64,000 nt of DNA from Cylicocyclus nassatus (taxonomy: Eukaryota > Nematoda > Chromadorea > Rhabditida > Strongylidae), in contig CATQJL010000305.1 in the NCBI GenBank assembly GCA_958299035.1, forward strand, positions 33,493,733 to 33,557,732, read 5' to 3'. Under the pieces are notes generated by a model. The model saw nothing but the letters and a program-made list of their open reading frames with translations. It did no database searches and had not been told where the DNA came from. The position numbers were made by a program, and so were the translations under genes. The stretch's first letter is position 1. The number at the start of each line of letters is the position of its first letter. This document shows positions 33,401 to 47,245 of the stretch, piece by piece.

Positions 33401-36400
33401 TTTATTTGCATCTGAAGACTTGCTATTGAAATCCTCTCAAATGCCCGAAACAGATGTTCTTACCAATGCCACTAAACCGAGAAATTTAGTGATACTTTTT
33501 CGGTAAAAGAAAGAACAAAAGTTCGGTGAATCACTGAAAATTTTGGTAGATCCCCTCTGGAATCTGATTTCTGTTACATCAGATTTGATCTGCTCTATGT
33601 GAATTGCTGCTCTCAAGCATGAGTCAAATCTCAAAATGCTCAATGGCCATGCTTTCTTGCAATTCCTTATCTCCTCAAGTATTCTTATTCTAATTTCAAT
33701 GCATCACTGCATCAATTTCGAAGCCTTCGCCGATTATTCTTGCAAAAGTGCAGAAGCATTGCGCTCCTTAGAGCTTGCTGATCCTTAGGGCTTACTCATG
33801 CCTAAAAAGAGTATTTTTTTAAATGAATTTCGAAAGTGTGTTACGGTAAAGGGATTGTTTTGCGAAACCTTTGTGGCAATTTTTGTAGCGCAAAACAATT
33901 CATAAGTTCACTACACCCATATTACCTACAGTAGCAGTGATTCACCGTTGGTTTTTGGGTATTGCAAATGTTACAGTAGTACTTCTGATATTTCGAAACT
34001 CACCGCTAATGTTTCACGTTCATATTGCTGAGAGGACTCATTTCTAAGGACTGGACTTACTGCGTTCTGCAAAAGTGCGTGAAAAACTGTAACGCAAATT
34101 CATAAAGACAGTACACCCACATTACTTAGCATTGAAGCTGGTTGCAGTCACTCACAACGCGTTTTTGAAACTAATCCGAAATTGGATTACGGTAACAATC
34201 TTGAGTTCGTAACCCCTGTGGGTGTTTGCAGATCACAAAGAAAGGGGCACTAGAAGCTTGCTGGTTCTCAGTACACGAGTTCTAAATACAGATTGTTTGA
34301 ACTTGGGACTATTATTGTGCAAAAGTTCGTCAGAGATAGCGCAAGGGCCAATAAGACCGTACATCCACATGACCTTGCGGTAACAGTGACTCACCACAAT
34401 TTTTCAAAAATTTCGAAAAAAGAGTACGGTAACTTTTCTAAACTTCGTAACTCACTGCTTTTGTTTAATGAGAGAAGAACTGGACATAGTAGGCTTTGAC
34501 CTTTAACCTGCTCAGGTTCGCAAAATGGACTGTTTATACTTCAGTCCATTATGTGCAAAAGTGCGTCAGAAATAGGACAAAGACAGCACATCTACATGAA
34601 CTAGCAGTGATAATGAGTCACCACTTTTACAAAAGGGTTCCGGTGGATTACGGTAATATTTCTGACATTTCGTTGCTCGATACGGGACGTCTGAGATCAC
34701 GACTGGATGTAACTTAGAATCCTTGATCTTCAGCGAACTTGTGCATAGGGAACGTACTATTTATATTGCTAATCTTTCTGTAAAAGTTCGTCAGTAACGG
34801 CGTTCCAAAAAAGTACACTCCATTGACGTAGCAGCATGGCTCGTAGCAATGACTCACCATTTATTTTCCGAAGAGAATTTCGAAAATAGAAGACTACGGT
34901 AATATCTCCAACATTTCGTAACTCACTGCGGGTGTTTGACGATCACATCGGAAATGGGTACTATTGGCTCTGGTTCCACATAATCCAATCAACCGCCGCG
35001 CGTTCACGGTCGCCACGATCTGTTGCGCCCGTCTCAGCACATTTGAGATTACCTTGCAAGGTTTTTTGACTTTCCGGATGCGTAGAGGGATCAGAAACGA
35101 GTAGAATTGAACTTGCAAATAGGCTAAAGACCCGTAGTGGATAATGAAACCTGTCAACTGCGCGAGGGCAATTAAGCAGTTATGAAAATGTGATGTGCGT
35201 GGATATGTGTGCTCTCATGCGCATCGCAAAGGCCTATAATAGCCGGAGCGATAGATCAAAGTCAGAAGGCTTCAAGAGCTTATATAATTCATGAGCTCTG
35301 CTCTTGCAGCTTGAAGTCGAATGTGGCGGTGTATATTCAGAGCTAAGACAATACGGAAGTGGAGTACAAGACAACTAAGACATCATATTCATACAGTATC
35401 TCATGGTTATACTGTGTGAGTATCGGTGTCTAAAATATCTCTAGAAATCTCATTTTGTTTTTTGGACGATTAACGACATAATCCTGTTCATGTAGCAGCA
35501 CGTCAGTAAGAAACGAGGCACTTAAGTAAAGTATGGTGTAACCTACTTCATCGATATGAATACAGTAATCAGGAAGAAGCTTCATGTGAGTGAAACTAAC
35601 GTCCTAAATATATTTTTAGAAGCAAATAAAAATCTCCATAAAAATACACTTTAATAACATGGCAAGAAAAGAATGATACCAATTTTTGATTTATTTGCAA
35701 TCCTAAATTCACATCCATTTGAAATAAGGATGTGGAGAGAAAATCTTCTGCTGAGTGGATCGATTACTACAATTCTTTTTTGTCTCATTTTCGGCTCTGT
35801 TTTCATCCTTTTGATGTAGATTTCTCATGATTTGCTCCATTACAAGCTGTCGCTTTTTGACTGAAGTATTTTGACAAGGACTTGTAGGACTTTTATATGA
35901 AAAAATTATGAGAGATTTTTTTTCGAAAAGTGTCGTAATTCACCTGTGGCCCACGTCATCGTCAGTAGATTCAACAAATGACAGTTGTAACCCTATACCG
36001 CACTTAACTAAAGCTAAGTAAGCTGCAAAACATGCATCTCTGCGTTGAAATGAAATCGAAGAACCCCTGCCGAATCTGCCTCTAGTATCTTGATACTCGT
36101 GAGAACATTATCGGATTAGTGCTGAGGGTTCCGATTTTGACTGCTGATGCTGCTGAAGCACTAGGATTTTTATGCGCAGGGAGTGAGGGGTCATCTCTGA
36201 GCCAAAATTCTTCGGGGGCATTTTGGCATGATTTTTCTTTCTAGGTCTTATCAGAGGGAGGAGACGTTCGGGTACTCGTCCTCAGCTTTTGTGGATTTTG
36301 AAATGACGCTGAGGGAAGAGAAATCAAATGAGTTTAAGTGGTGACTGCGTAAATGACACTTCGGGATCTGTCAAAGGCCCAAAAAAAACCAAATGAATCA

Positions 36401-39400
36401 GCTATATCCACCTTATCCTCATACATGTCACTCATGCGCGATCTCGGCTGACTAAGAACGTCGAAAATGTTTGTCGAGTGAAATTGGTTGCGCGATCGAC
36501 GGGGCGACGACGGGTGTCGAATGCGTCGTTGCTCGCAGATCTGGATCATTTGTTTGTGATGTGGGCACAAAAACAACCTTATGGGTATAGCCTCCCTCTC
36601 TGAAATCAGGCTGGAACAATTCAAGGGCGAATTGCAATGGAATTCTCAAGGTTGGCGCCTCGTCGCTTGGCCACAATCAAAGGGTCGTCCGGGGCCTTTG
36701 CGGGACTTTGTGTCGAGTCCAATCAGGCTCGTTTTGTTTGGAAACGAATCCGCACTGTGAAGGACAGCAAGCGAGTGCTAGTTGTCATTATTTTCTCTCG
36801 GTTCAGTGGCGTTGAAAAGCAGATGTGCGGATGTGCCTCGAAGCGAACAGCACACTTGTTACGCGAGAGGCAGTTTGTGTGGGGAAATGTGATACTAATT
36901 GCTGGGTACTAATCGTGTTTTCCAATTTAGGTGAAATCGCAGAGCTTAAAGCCGGCTTCAAGCATGAAATGCACTTCAGCAATTTGCAAGAAAACTGCCA
37001 AACTGAGATACTCACATGGGGAGTGGACAGCAATGTTGCGGTGAGTTCGAATTCGTTTTTTCATATTTTTTCTTTCAACTCAGAATCATATAAAATTCAT
37101 TTTGTCTTCGATATAAATGAAAAAGACAAGATTAGTTTAATAAATTATGCGGAAAGTTTTCAAATCATCGCTATGGCCTTGACCTGCGAATGTGGGGTTA
37201 TTTGATCTTATGTATGTTTTAGCTTTCTGTCCTTTTACTTCTTTTCTCCCTTTTTTTTTATCCAATTTTTTTTCTACTAAAAATCACAGCATTTGCCAAA
37301 GTATTCCATTAATTTATAGATTGCTTATGTGTAAAATAACTCCAAGTTTTGTACTTTATCTCATTTGCGCCTGAGTAAAGCATCTAAACCTCATTTTTAT
37401 TCGAAATCCCAATCATTCAACTTGGTTAAATAAGCGCCAAAATCATTAGAAAATCGCTTCACATTTTCTTTCCATTCTATCACCAAATTCCAATCGCCTA
37501 GCTTACGCGCAGAAAAAATTTCATAATTTTCAATTATACTTTTTTTTTGTTTGAGCAATGCATAAAATGCAATCGAATTGTCAAAGGAACAGTGACTTGA
37601 GAAAGGTGCGACGTAATTGTTATGGGGCCATTAACAGAATGGGGAACTATAAATAGAAAAAACGAAGTTAGTGCTAGTTCTCCAGACATAACATCTAGAA
37701 TATTGCCTATTGCTATAGAGCAATGTGCTTGAAGACGATAGATATGCAAATTTCACAGATAAAACAATTTTTTATGATGTTGACATTGCGTTTCGTACAA
37801 TATTTTTCCAAAGAAATCTTTCTTTCTCTTAGCTTTCGAAGTGACATCGAGCAGCTCCATCGAGTTTTTTCGATGACTCGCTGCCCTTTCGTATTACCTA
37901 TGCGCATACATACGCGCAGACATTTCAAAAACCTTGCATTGTGAAATGGAAAAGGAGTACGCAATTTTGAAAAGGTTAGCGTCGACTCTTGAAGTCTTTT
38001 GTGCACAGTAAACTATCTCAAGAGGGCAGTTGAAAAGGATTTCAATGCGTTTTGAGAATGTAGCAGAAGGGGTAGAAAATACAGCAAAAATGGTCTGCAG
38101 TCTTACTGTGGCCTATAGGATCGTTACACGAAGGAGGAAGAAGCTTTGAAGAAATCGTCTCTGCAGAGAAGGCTACAAACAATTTCCAGTTGAATTTGTA
38201 TAGCTCGAAAATAATGATCAGACTGCTTTCCTTAGGTTTTGACTGTTATTTGTGTTTCCGTAATGGTGGCCAATTCTGATGCAGCATATTAGTGCATTTA
38301 TGAACAAGTAAACAAAAAGTAAATAACGATTAAAAATAGCGAATAGAAGGAGTATGCGTTGAAATGAGGACAATACCCGAATCCCCTTTTTTTTTTATTT
38401 TTTGGGCATATACTATCCAAGTTTCTGAAAGGACTTTGGACAATCCTCAATTCCTAAGCAGTGCGGAAAAAATGTGAAAAAGTTTTTACGAATTTGACAG
38501 ACATGACCTACAACTGATTATTTCAGGTTCCTCCTCATTACTGTACTGAAGCATCAATCATAATTGAAGAAATGAATTACCGAGGAAGTTACTCTGTGGT
38601 CACAAAACTATCAGGGAGTGTCGTAATCTCAATAAGGAGGTAAGCCTCACTAAACATGTATGCTCCCTTGGAGGATAATTTTATTCAACTCTCGATATAA
38701 TTTTTCAATTAACATCTTTGGTGGTCCCATACTTATTGTTAGACAAAGTCGCACCCTTTGCAAACTAAAACCGAGACCATTTTTTGGAAACCTAATATAA
38801 GACAGTTTTTTTCTTTCTTGCATGCAAATCATGGTTCAATGGTGGTCTTATAGTCCGTATAACGCTCTCCTAAGACAAACAACAGTAATTCGTCTCGAAT
38901 ATCGCTGGCTGTCTGAGAAGATTAATATTTCACGGAAATTACAGAGTGCTGGCTCATGTGCGGGGGCTCATGCAAGGCGCTGGCTTTTGTCGCGCAATCG
39001 CGAACGTTTAGGGTGAGGGGCGAGCACTCCAAACAGATAGAGGTCGTTGTGTTTGCATAGTCGAGTATGCGGTAAATGCTCAACGAATAGTGACTTGAAT
39101 GGCCTAATTGAACCAACGAAGGACATCCAGTCAGCGCCGCCATTACAGCAATCGCCTCTCTGTGCTCATGCCGCCGCCATGTGCCTCACTTTGAGGCAAT
39201 TTTGATATGGCTGGTGGGATCGAATTTATCTAGAAAGTCAGTATAAAGACTTATAAGTTGGCTTGCTTAAATCCGTAAAAAATTTTGAGAAATGCAAGGT
39301 CAGAACAACACTTTGAAGCCACGCTGCTGTAAAATTTTGGATGATTCATTGATCCACTTGATTGTTTCGAAAGAGCGTATGTAAAGTAAAAAATGTGTTC

Positions 39401-42339
39401 AAAAGGCACTAGATTGGCTCATTGCCAAAATGTGTTGAAAATTCGAATTTCTGCAGAAAACTGCTTGAGCTAATGCCTCAGAAATGTCAACCTGATCAGT
39501 TCACTGAATTATTGATCACTTCTCAAACTCCAAGTTTCGGAGCGTGAAATAGGAGGTAATGTAAAGCGATGGCTATATGCCAAAACCAACGAGAATGTTG
39601 GAATACTCAATTTCAATGAAAATGCCTCAAATTTTCCCATAAGAAAATCAACACTTAGCTGTGAATTCGTAGATTCTGAACTTCGCATTCAAAACTCCGT
39701 TGCTTGTGAATTTGGTGTGAAAAATCAGTTATTTTGCTGGTCAAGTTGCGAACAAGAAAAATTTTTTCCGGTGAGGAATTTTGTCGCAATAAAGGTACAA
39801 TATCAAATCCAAACTTTTTTGACGGTGCTAAACAGTTGTGCAGAAATTTGTTTGGAAACTTTTCAAAGACCGCTCTAATCCCCAGCATTATTTTCTAATC
39901 TAACATTTTACATTTCGCTTCTTTATCTTCTTTTGTTCGAAAATTTTGCCAAAAATCGTAATTACGCCATAAAAGAATTATTTGAATAGTGGATGGCATC
40001 TTCTCCTCTTGCAAAATTGGTTACTTCAGAATCGTTCTTTGTGGCTATATCCCTTTTTCGCCTAGTACAAAACTTATACATAAAATTTCCGATGCCGAGA
40101 ATAGAGATTATTCCTTTACTGACTTCCTAATGCCTACTGCACAGGCAATGCTGCAAACCGACCAAAATAATTGGTGGCTGAAAAACGACACGCGTTTTCC
40201 CACGATTTCAATTTGGGCGATATTTAGTTAACAGCCATTTAGACTGCGTGAGAACCTACGTAAGCCGGTCGATTATTTACGTTAGCTTTCATAATATCCA
40301 ACAATTATCGAGGAAATGTCCGTGGGAATTACCGTATCCAAATTCAATACAGCCTACACTTATTTCGTAATCTCATGACATTTTTACTTTCTGAAAGCGC
40401 TTACAAGGGGCTTAATGAAGACCCTTTTGTAATTGGTGAGAATAAGGTACAAGTATAGGATTACGAAGTCTTCTGATCAAAGTCCAAATAAATGATAAAA
40501 GAATCTTTTTGATGGGAGCGGCAAGCTAAGACGACGCAAAAGTGTTTGAATGGAATGTGTGTTTCAAAACGCGAAGTATGGTAATCAAATTTGCCCGAGT
40601 TGTGTGGAAATTGTTCCCAGATTTGCAATTTCATGAAGATTTGAAAATCATTTTTCGCGTTTTTTCTCAAGCACAATAATACCGGCCATGCTCGCTTATT
40701 TTTGACTTTGGCATGCTTTTCTTCAAATTATGCCTTGCTAAAAGTTTCAATCATGTTTCCAATTTCTAAAAGTTTCAATCATGTTTCCATTTCCTAAAGT
40801 TTCAATCATGTTTCCAATTCATCCCGCAGATTATTCTTATTATAGAATGTAGATCAAGATTTGTCCCTGTTTATTCAGATCTTCACTGTCCTCTTATGTA
40901 ATTGCATTAATTTTTGTTTCACAATTGCCAAGTATGGGGTCTTCTTTTTACTTCTTGCTGATTTTTGATGTAACCCCAAAGTCTAGCATTTCTCAAATGT
41001 GGGCAAATTTACAACCGCCCTTTTGCATCTCTTGCAGATCTCAAAGTAGTGCAATTACACGAAGCAACTGGTCACGCTGAGAGGACTGTACGTCGCTCTT
41101 ACCTAAAAAAGAAATTTCCCCTCTGCAGATGTTATCTATGCCCTGACAAACACCCACTCACCGCTCTGTCCTTTCATAAACTTTCATTACCAGCAACATA
41201 CGTCCATTAAGGTTTCGTTGTAAGAAAGTGCGAAGATGACTATGCAAATCATCAGATAAGCCAACGAGAATGACGCAAAAGCACAATCACGATTAGTAGC
41301 ATTCATTTCGTAATCATCAGGGGCGATTTGAAAGCCCTGCTAATGAGGGCTTCATTGAAGCAAATGAATACAGTACACATTGTTCATTTAGTAGTTAATT
41401 CAGTAGAATTAAACTTGGGAAACATAGATAGTCAAGCTTCTTCAAAAATTACTATAGAATGTCAGCGATAGTTGCGGAGCTTTTGTGAGCGGTCTATTCG
41501 AGTTATAAAAACGTGCATGTTCTTTTTACTCACAGTTTGCTGTACTTCATGAATTTTGCAAAGGTCTATTAATTTGCGAGGAATTCTAATAGTTTAATGA
41601 TTAAATATTATAGAAAGTTGATTCCTTTCCTTGCCTCTAGGAAATGAGGGATGCTAGACTCGTCTTTTCTCGAAAACTGAAAGTGTCACTAGAATCAACC
41701 TCACTGTGCATAATATGAATAAGAGCAATATGAAAAAACATTGAAGAAACTGTTTACTTTTTTCTCAAGAAATTGTGCGGAAAATCGCACTTTGCCACAA
41801 AAAATAAAAATCAGTGCGGAAAAGAAAAATTATGTGGGAGGAAGAAGCTGAAACACTATGAGATGCGTTCTATAAATTTGTAAGAATTTTTTTATTCTAG
41901 GAGAAGAGACGGTGCTCTTGTACTGCCAATTCGTGTGAATATTGCTGAAGTCTTCTTGGCCCATCTAGAAAGCCCACACTGCAAGAAAGAGGTTTGTTTT
42001 TGCTTTTTGGAACATATGTTTCCTCAAAGTTTTTGATTGTTGGTGAAAATGCTTTATTTTGCTATACCTATTTCGTTGTTTTGAACTAAAGTCAATTGAA
42101 ATAGTGAAAAATAGCTTGAATTACTGTTATTTTAGGTAAAACAAGTGGTCACTATCGAGCAGCGAAAAATCGTACGGTTACTAAGCAAGGGCTCATGTCA
42201 CTTCCAGGTAAGCTATTTGCACTCCACTGGCGTCAGTATCTGGTTAAATATATTTGATTTTCTTCAGTTCGCTATGAAACAACGAATCGATCTCAAGGAA
42301 GACCCAATCGGTGTGGGCAGAGAAATCATGATTGACTGA
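27488..42339 (+). CDS. Candidate ETX/MTX2-like (aerolysin-fold) protein
   Basis: Eight exons join in phase to 271 residues: 27488-27619, 33029-33141, 33228-33340, 36931-37040, 38527-38639, 41901-41991, 42136-42207 and 42268-42339. Every junction is GT..AG with matching phase, so the gene model is strong. The function is less sure. Seen: no signal peptide, a charged N-terminus (1-44), then asparagine-threonine-rich strands (IYTNNTNRPQEYSF at about 71-85) and a run of alternating polar strands (85-120). Next come a TWGVDSNVAVPP turn (about 147-158) and GSYSVVTKLSGSVVISI (about 173-190). This pattern recalls the ETX/MTX2 beta-pore-forming family, which includes animal members of unknown role. 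It could instead be another all-beta nematode protein. Introns 1 (5.4 kb), 3 (3.6 kb) and 5 (3.3 kb) are long. A poly(A) signal may be at 42706. Whether it forms pores cannot be told from sequence. Confidence 0.6.
30187..30990 (-). other. Cluster of minus-strand open stretches, unrecognised
   Basis: Three consecutive open stretches (about 30990-30664, 30709-30419 and 30369-30187) in different frames, with GC content above the surrounding intron and proline- and leucine-rich composition. They may be a decayed retroelement or a nested minus-strand gene. I see no catalytic motif that would decide it. Confidence 0.22.
31386..31832. mobile_element. Mariner-like non-autonomous element
   Basis: Inverted ends AGGTTGACGCACAATTCTTG at the left and the reverse complement of AGGTTGACGCATAATTCTTG at the right, spaced 447 bases apart in AT-rich sequence. 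The ends resemble the TTAGGTTG-type ends of mariner elements. No transposase frame remains. It lies in intron 1 of the ETX/MTX2-like gene. Confidence 0.6.
33341..36930 (+). other. 3.6-kb intron 3 of the ETX/MTX2-like gene
   Basis: Holds the diverged tandem array at 33830-35020. The remainder is AT-rich apart from a more GC-rich patch at about 36440-36870, where no exon is supported. Confidence 0.55.
33830..35020. repeat. Diverged tandem repeat, about five units of 210-240 bp
   Basis: Recurring blocks, in order: a gtgcgt/gttcgt-rich part (tgcaaaagtgcgt, gcaaaagttcgtc), an acagtgactcacc-type part, then a ttacggtaac...ttcgtaactcac part. They recur at about 33.9, 34.1, 34.35, 34.6 and 34.85 kb. 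Divergence between units is high, so the array is old. Confidence 0.55.
40741..40820. repeat. Short tandem repeat, three units
   Basis: Three copies of AAAGTTTCAATCATGTTTCC separated by 6-9 bases, in intron 5 of the ETX/MTX2-like gene. Confidence 0.85.
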
Positions 42340-43313
42340 TGAGAATCTTGTTTGTTAATAATGCACACTTTGGTTTTTTATCACATAATGAATGCCTCAC
42401 ATTCCCATATGTTGTTCTGACCATATGTAACTATGCAATGTCCCACTGTACATGAAATTATGATAAACTTCTTCTGCCAAATGTACACTTCCAATCACGT
42501 AAGCAAAAAGTTCAATTATTGCATTCACGATCTATGAGGTAAATCCCATTTGGCATAGATAATACATTTGTGTACCTTTCGAGGATACCTGCATGAGAAA
42601 GCTGTATACTCTCATTTTCCTGAATGTATCAAAAATCTATTAACAATCCACAATCTGCCCAAAAATTATGGTGGAAATGAATTGTAGAATCTGAATGAAC
42701 TCTCAAATAAACAATGCTAAAGCATAAAAAATCCACAAGTTTACTAGACCAATTCTTAGCCGAGCAGAGACCTTGGTTCTTCCAAAACGAATTTAGTTGA
42801 TGACAAATATGCAGTATTTTTGAGGTGTGCGACAGTCTGCGGCAAGTTACTTATCCTCAGCGTTGTCAGCCACCCACTTCAATTTTCTTCCTCTTCTTTT
42901 TTTCCTTTCCCGCTTCTTTTATTTTACTTTTCATTTGTCAGAATAGCTAGAGTTTGTTTGCATATTTACGCGGTGCTAAAAACAGTAACGATTCCTTTTA
43001 CTCATATCTACATATCCTATAATCTTGATTTATTCGTCAAAAAAAATTAGAAATATGTTGCTACTGGGCAATTGTGAAATCCAGCAACTCAGCTGAATCT
43101 CATGCAGTCTGTATTGGGAACTCAACGCAAAGTACGCTTTGAGAGTACCGAACAAGCAAAAGCTTCTTTGCACTCTCACCTTTGCGTTTGCGAATGTTCT
43201 TTACTCGAGAACCGGCGAAAGCGTGATAATCCCTAGGTTATCGATAGGAAATGTAAACTACGGATTTTGAGCCGTTTGTGGAGGGAGGCAGACAACTCTA
43301 GTTTTGAGGCTCA
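42340..43313. other. 3' region of the ETX/MTX2-like gene
   Basis: Contains AATAAA at 42706-42711 and otherwise AT-rich sequence with no supported gene. Confidence 0.4.
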
Positions 43314-43321
43314 GTTGAACT

Positions 43322-43581
43322 CAGGGCTCGGCACGAGGTGGCTAGATGAAAATGCAAAAAACGAAGTCCCCCTTGACTTTTGGGTATTTTTACGAAGTCC
43401 CCTTTGACCCCCCACCATATTCCCTAAAAATCCTCCAAAAAACGAAACGTCGACTAAAAAAAAAACGTCGCCAAATCGCCAATTTTGCGTGTCTCTTCGG
43501 TCACAAAAACGAAACCCCCTTTGCTTTTCGTCCCAAAAACGATATCCAGCTTGCTTGTAAGCCACCTCGTGCCGAGCCCTG
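43322..43581. mobile_element. hAT-type MITE copy 2
   Basis: Same ends (CAGGGCTCGGCACGAGGTGG) and interior as 14705-14981, differing by small deletions. It is flanked by the perfect 8-base duplication GTTGAACT (43314-43321 and 43582-43589). The intact duplications and high identity imply recent activity. Confidence 0.9.
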
Positions 43582-43589
43582 GTTGAACT

Positions 43590-44539
43590 ATGAAATTTGG
43601 TACACTTTGTCGGAGATTGATAACAAATAAAAAAAATCGCCGCATTTGGTGTTTGATTGCAGACCGATATATTCGGGAATTAGATAAGATCGGCCATCTT
43701 TCAATTTATCTGAACAACGCTTGTTCAACGTTGTTGCTTATGTCGACTTCTTGCAGTCATTAGTTTGAGCAGGATCAACAACATAGAAACATGACAGCTG
43801 CATGTGCTTGATTGTCGGATCACAACAAGGATGCATTTAATATTGGTTCAAGACAGATAATGTTAAGCCGGGAAAGTAAGCCTGAACACAACTGATTTCG
43901 CTCATGAACTAGGGACCATACTAAATAGAGTTGCCTGGCATATCATCCATAAACCTTACATAATTATTAAGGAAACAGATGCGGATGGAAACCGTCTTGG
44001 TCGATTCTGCCGAAAATCCCCAAGCTAGCTTGCATTTGCTTTAGAGAAGAAAAAGGTGCACGTAGAGCATTGAGGGTGCTTTAAGGAAGAGAGATTTTAC
44101 GACTACTGGTAGCATCAGTGAAGTTGGCCGAACTCGTATCAACACGCTGGATCCAATTCAAAAGGTAAGTGATAGGTCTAGAAACGTTGAACGTTTGAGT
44201 AACTTTTGTGGTTGAAGAGTTAGTGTACATGGAAGCAAAGGATTTGTTTGCTTGCACATCCAACTCTCCTCTCTTCTACTCATTTCTCAGCATCAAGTGT
44301 GATGTCTAATTATAAATTATCTAATTCTCATTCTTGCATAGGTTTGAGGGTAGGTGAGGCATCCTTTTTATGGGCTTAATTATAAATTGAGCTGCACTGG
44401 GGAGTCATGTAGGAAGCTTTAGATTTTTTTATTTGCATGCTCACGTAACGTATTTCAAAAGTACTACGTTTGCCACAATGGAACAACGAAGATCAAAGAT
44501 TACGCGGAGATCACTGATAGTATGCATACCGCTCATACT
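43590..44539. other. Intergenic stretch, nothing recognised
   Basis: AT-rich with no supported exon or repeat. Confidence 0.4.
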
Positions 44540-44850
44540 TCCATTGACGACAACGTGACCCACATGGTGGGTCATGCAATGACTGCCACATGGGACATTG
44601 TGACCCACATGGTGGGAAACGGCTCAAATTTTGTTGAAATGATTACAATATGAGTATATTCGTGTTTCATGAGGACTTTTACGTTCTGATAATAGACGAT
44701 ACTTTGACGTTTCTTGACTGCTTTTCAGAATTCATATAGATACAGCATAGATGACCATTTGCGTGATTTATCTAAAAATTTTTCGACTTATTGGAAGAAG
44801 GCATTGTCCCACAAGACAAACAAATAAAAATGCGCGTTGTCGTCAACGTG
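44540..44850. mobile_element. TTAA-type element with GACCCAC palindromes, family D copy 2
   Basis: Left end CCATTGACGACAACGTGACC; right end TTGTCGTCAACGTG followed by TTAA (44851-44854). Internal palindromes GTGACCCACATGGTGGGTCA near 44555 and a repeat of it near 44601 match the family at 8564-9443. The left TTAA has decayed. Confidence 0.6.
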
Positions 44851-44854
44851 TTAA

Positions 44855-47245
44855 AAAAGTAGACTATCGTCACAAAAGTTGGCGACATTTGCGTCGCAAT
44901 GCCATATCCCTCTCAGAGTGGACGAATAAACCAAGGGCAACATTCAACCTAATTCGACTTTTGACAGATTACTGAATAAGAGCTTTACGTTATAGAGCAA
45001 TTCTCAGCAGATTTTAGTGAACGTACATGTTGTAATCAGCACATCGAGCAGCCTACCGTGAGCAGAAACTTGGAATAATTCGTGAATGACTATCTGACTG
45101 CAGTCAGTCTACCTAAGAGACTATTTCACTGAGGTGATATCTAACAGTTGCGTCTTTTCACATACGCGCGATATCGTTTACTTCCTACAGTCCTTATCGT
45201 ATCTAGCGATGAAACTGTGGTCGAGATCAACCTTACTTCACTCCATTTGAATAGACGTAAGACATAAAGAGAAAAAACAACCATCATCAAAGAAACAAAA
45301 AAAAAACAAGGCTATCTTGAAGTTCTCCTGTGTGTTCCAGTCCTGATGCAACTTTCAGACCGACTTTTAGCCTACGGTTGGTGAGCGCCAATGCTAAGTA
45401 CTATCACTAAAGACAGCACGTCTGTATTTTTTCTCCTCAAGATGGGGATTTTCAAGAATGACTCAGTAAATCGAATTTTTGCGAGCTTGAGAGAATGAAA
45501 CATCAACGAAATAGGATGAAAACGTGCTGTGCTGTTCAGAACTACAATAACTGATTCGTTCGAAATCATGAACAGTAAATCCAGTCTGTAAAGCATCTGT
45601 GCCTCGTTCACTTGTCGTTATCTCTTTAAAGGCTTTTCCGGTTATTTGTTCCTCGAAACCTTAGGAGTCAGGCAATGAAATCATAAAAACATCCCACCAA
45701 TTTATGCCAGAGGCTTCTTGTTCATCTGTCGTGAGAACCTGTCACTCAGTGGCAGCAAAATCTCATTTGGCCTGAGAAGATGAGCTATTCCATTTGACCT
45801 TAGGCAGTTCTCTATCAATTTTTTTTGTTTTGTCTGCAGGGCATGAGAACTTTGAAGGGACTAGCGCTCGCCGGGACTCGACGATGACAGGAAAACAGGC
45901 GAAAACTCGGCCAAGGAGAGAGTACTATTTAAACAGGGCTTCAAGTACCGAAGTGCAAAGTGTGCCAAATTGTACCAAACGTCTGAACTCTCTTCCGAGA
46001 AGCCTAGTAGCATATTATAGGGCTGGCTTCAATTAGACTAAAGTGCAGAACGTTTGAAATTGCTCATTATTACTGTAGGGTTGAGGGAAATTTCAATTTT
46101 TTGCATAATGAGGGCATATACAATATCCGAAATAAATTTGGGAACTTACCACGACGTAGGTTGGCATTACTGATTCCATGTACAAGCTTTTCGCTTCACC
46201 GTAGTCCTTCAGGGTTGCGACCGCTGCACCGTAACCTGCTTTACAAACTTACACAATTAATTACTAGAATCAGACAATCTAAAAAGTCCACCACAAAGGT
46301 TTCCAAAAGTTTTAAAATTGATCTGAATCAGCTGATTTACAACGGCAAAATAAGTTTCTACCGCAATTCCACAATAAAAACAGCGATGGGCTCTTATTAC
46401 ATTGTAATAAACTGAAGTTGAGCTCACTCCCAAAGCTTCGCAAAAGCTGCTCAGTGGAAAGTTATCGGAGATCACATCGATGAATTTTTTGACACACTGT
46501 ATGTACAAATGTAGTATCGTAGAAGTTTACTAAGGTTTTAATAATTTTTAGGTTACTAAAGTAGCTTACGGTTCAGTAAAATCGCAAGCACATGATACTG
46601 TTTTAATCAACTCTTTGACGTGGGCCACCGGTCGTCGCTTTTGAATGTTTCAATGCTCATATCTTTTCCTGGGCCCTTGCTAATGAGTTGGTTTCCAAAT
46701 CTACAAGATTTAATTTGCTTCCCGCACTAATCCTAAGAGAGTTACGTGTGATGACTCAAGACATGCTAAATCGGGTTGGACAAAGTGGGGGAATAGCCAA
46801 AGTGAAGCTTCACTGCATTAAAATCAGGCAGTCGTGACTCTTTACAGCAAGAGATTCGAATAGGGTATATACTTGCTGTCGGCGAGATTTGAATAGGAGT
46901 ATATACTTGCCGGCCTTACATGACACATTCGTCCACAAGTAGGCTGCTGCATGACGAAGGCGCAATATCTTTGGCATGAGGCGCAGAGTCTGCGGTGAAG
47001 ATACGCACGAGCCGCGTTTGCGTCCGCTCAACCGATACTGCTCCTGCGCCTTTGTCCTGCAGCAGCCTACGTACGCGATTATAGTATCGCGACAATATTG
47101 TCACGGAAAGCGTCAAAATTTTTCCAGACTTCCAGATTTGGGAGTAGCATCTTATGTAACACTGACGACGATGTAGACTGCCAATGCCCCCGCACTTCTT
47201 GCTGCCAGGGACCATGTGGAGCACTCGTGACTGAAGCCTTTCTTA
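44855..47245. other. Intergenic stretch with one possible HTH-like open stretch
   Basis: On the minus strand at about 46500-46400 an open stretch includes LSSFCEALGVSSTSVYY, which could be a helix-turn-helix of a decayed transposase, but its neighbourhood does not extend the match. A 20-base direct duplication (GAATAGG..TATATACTTGC) occurs at about 46858-46912. No gene is supported. Confidence 0.35.
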
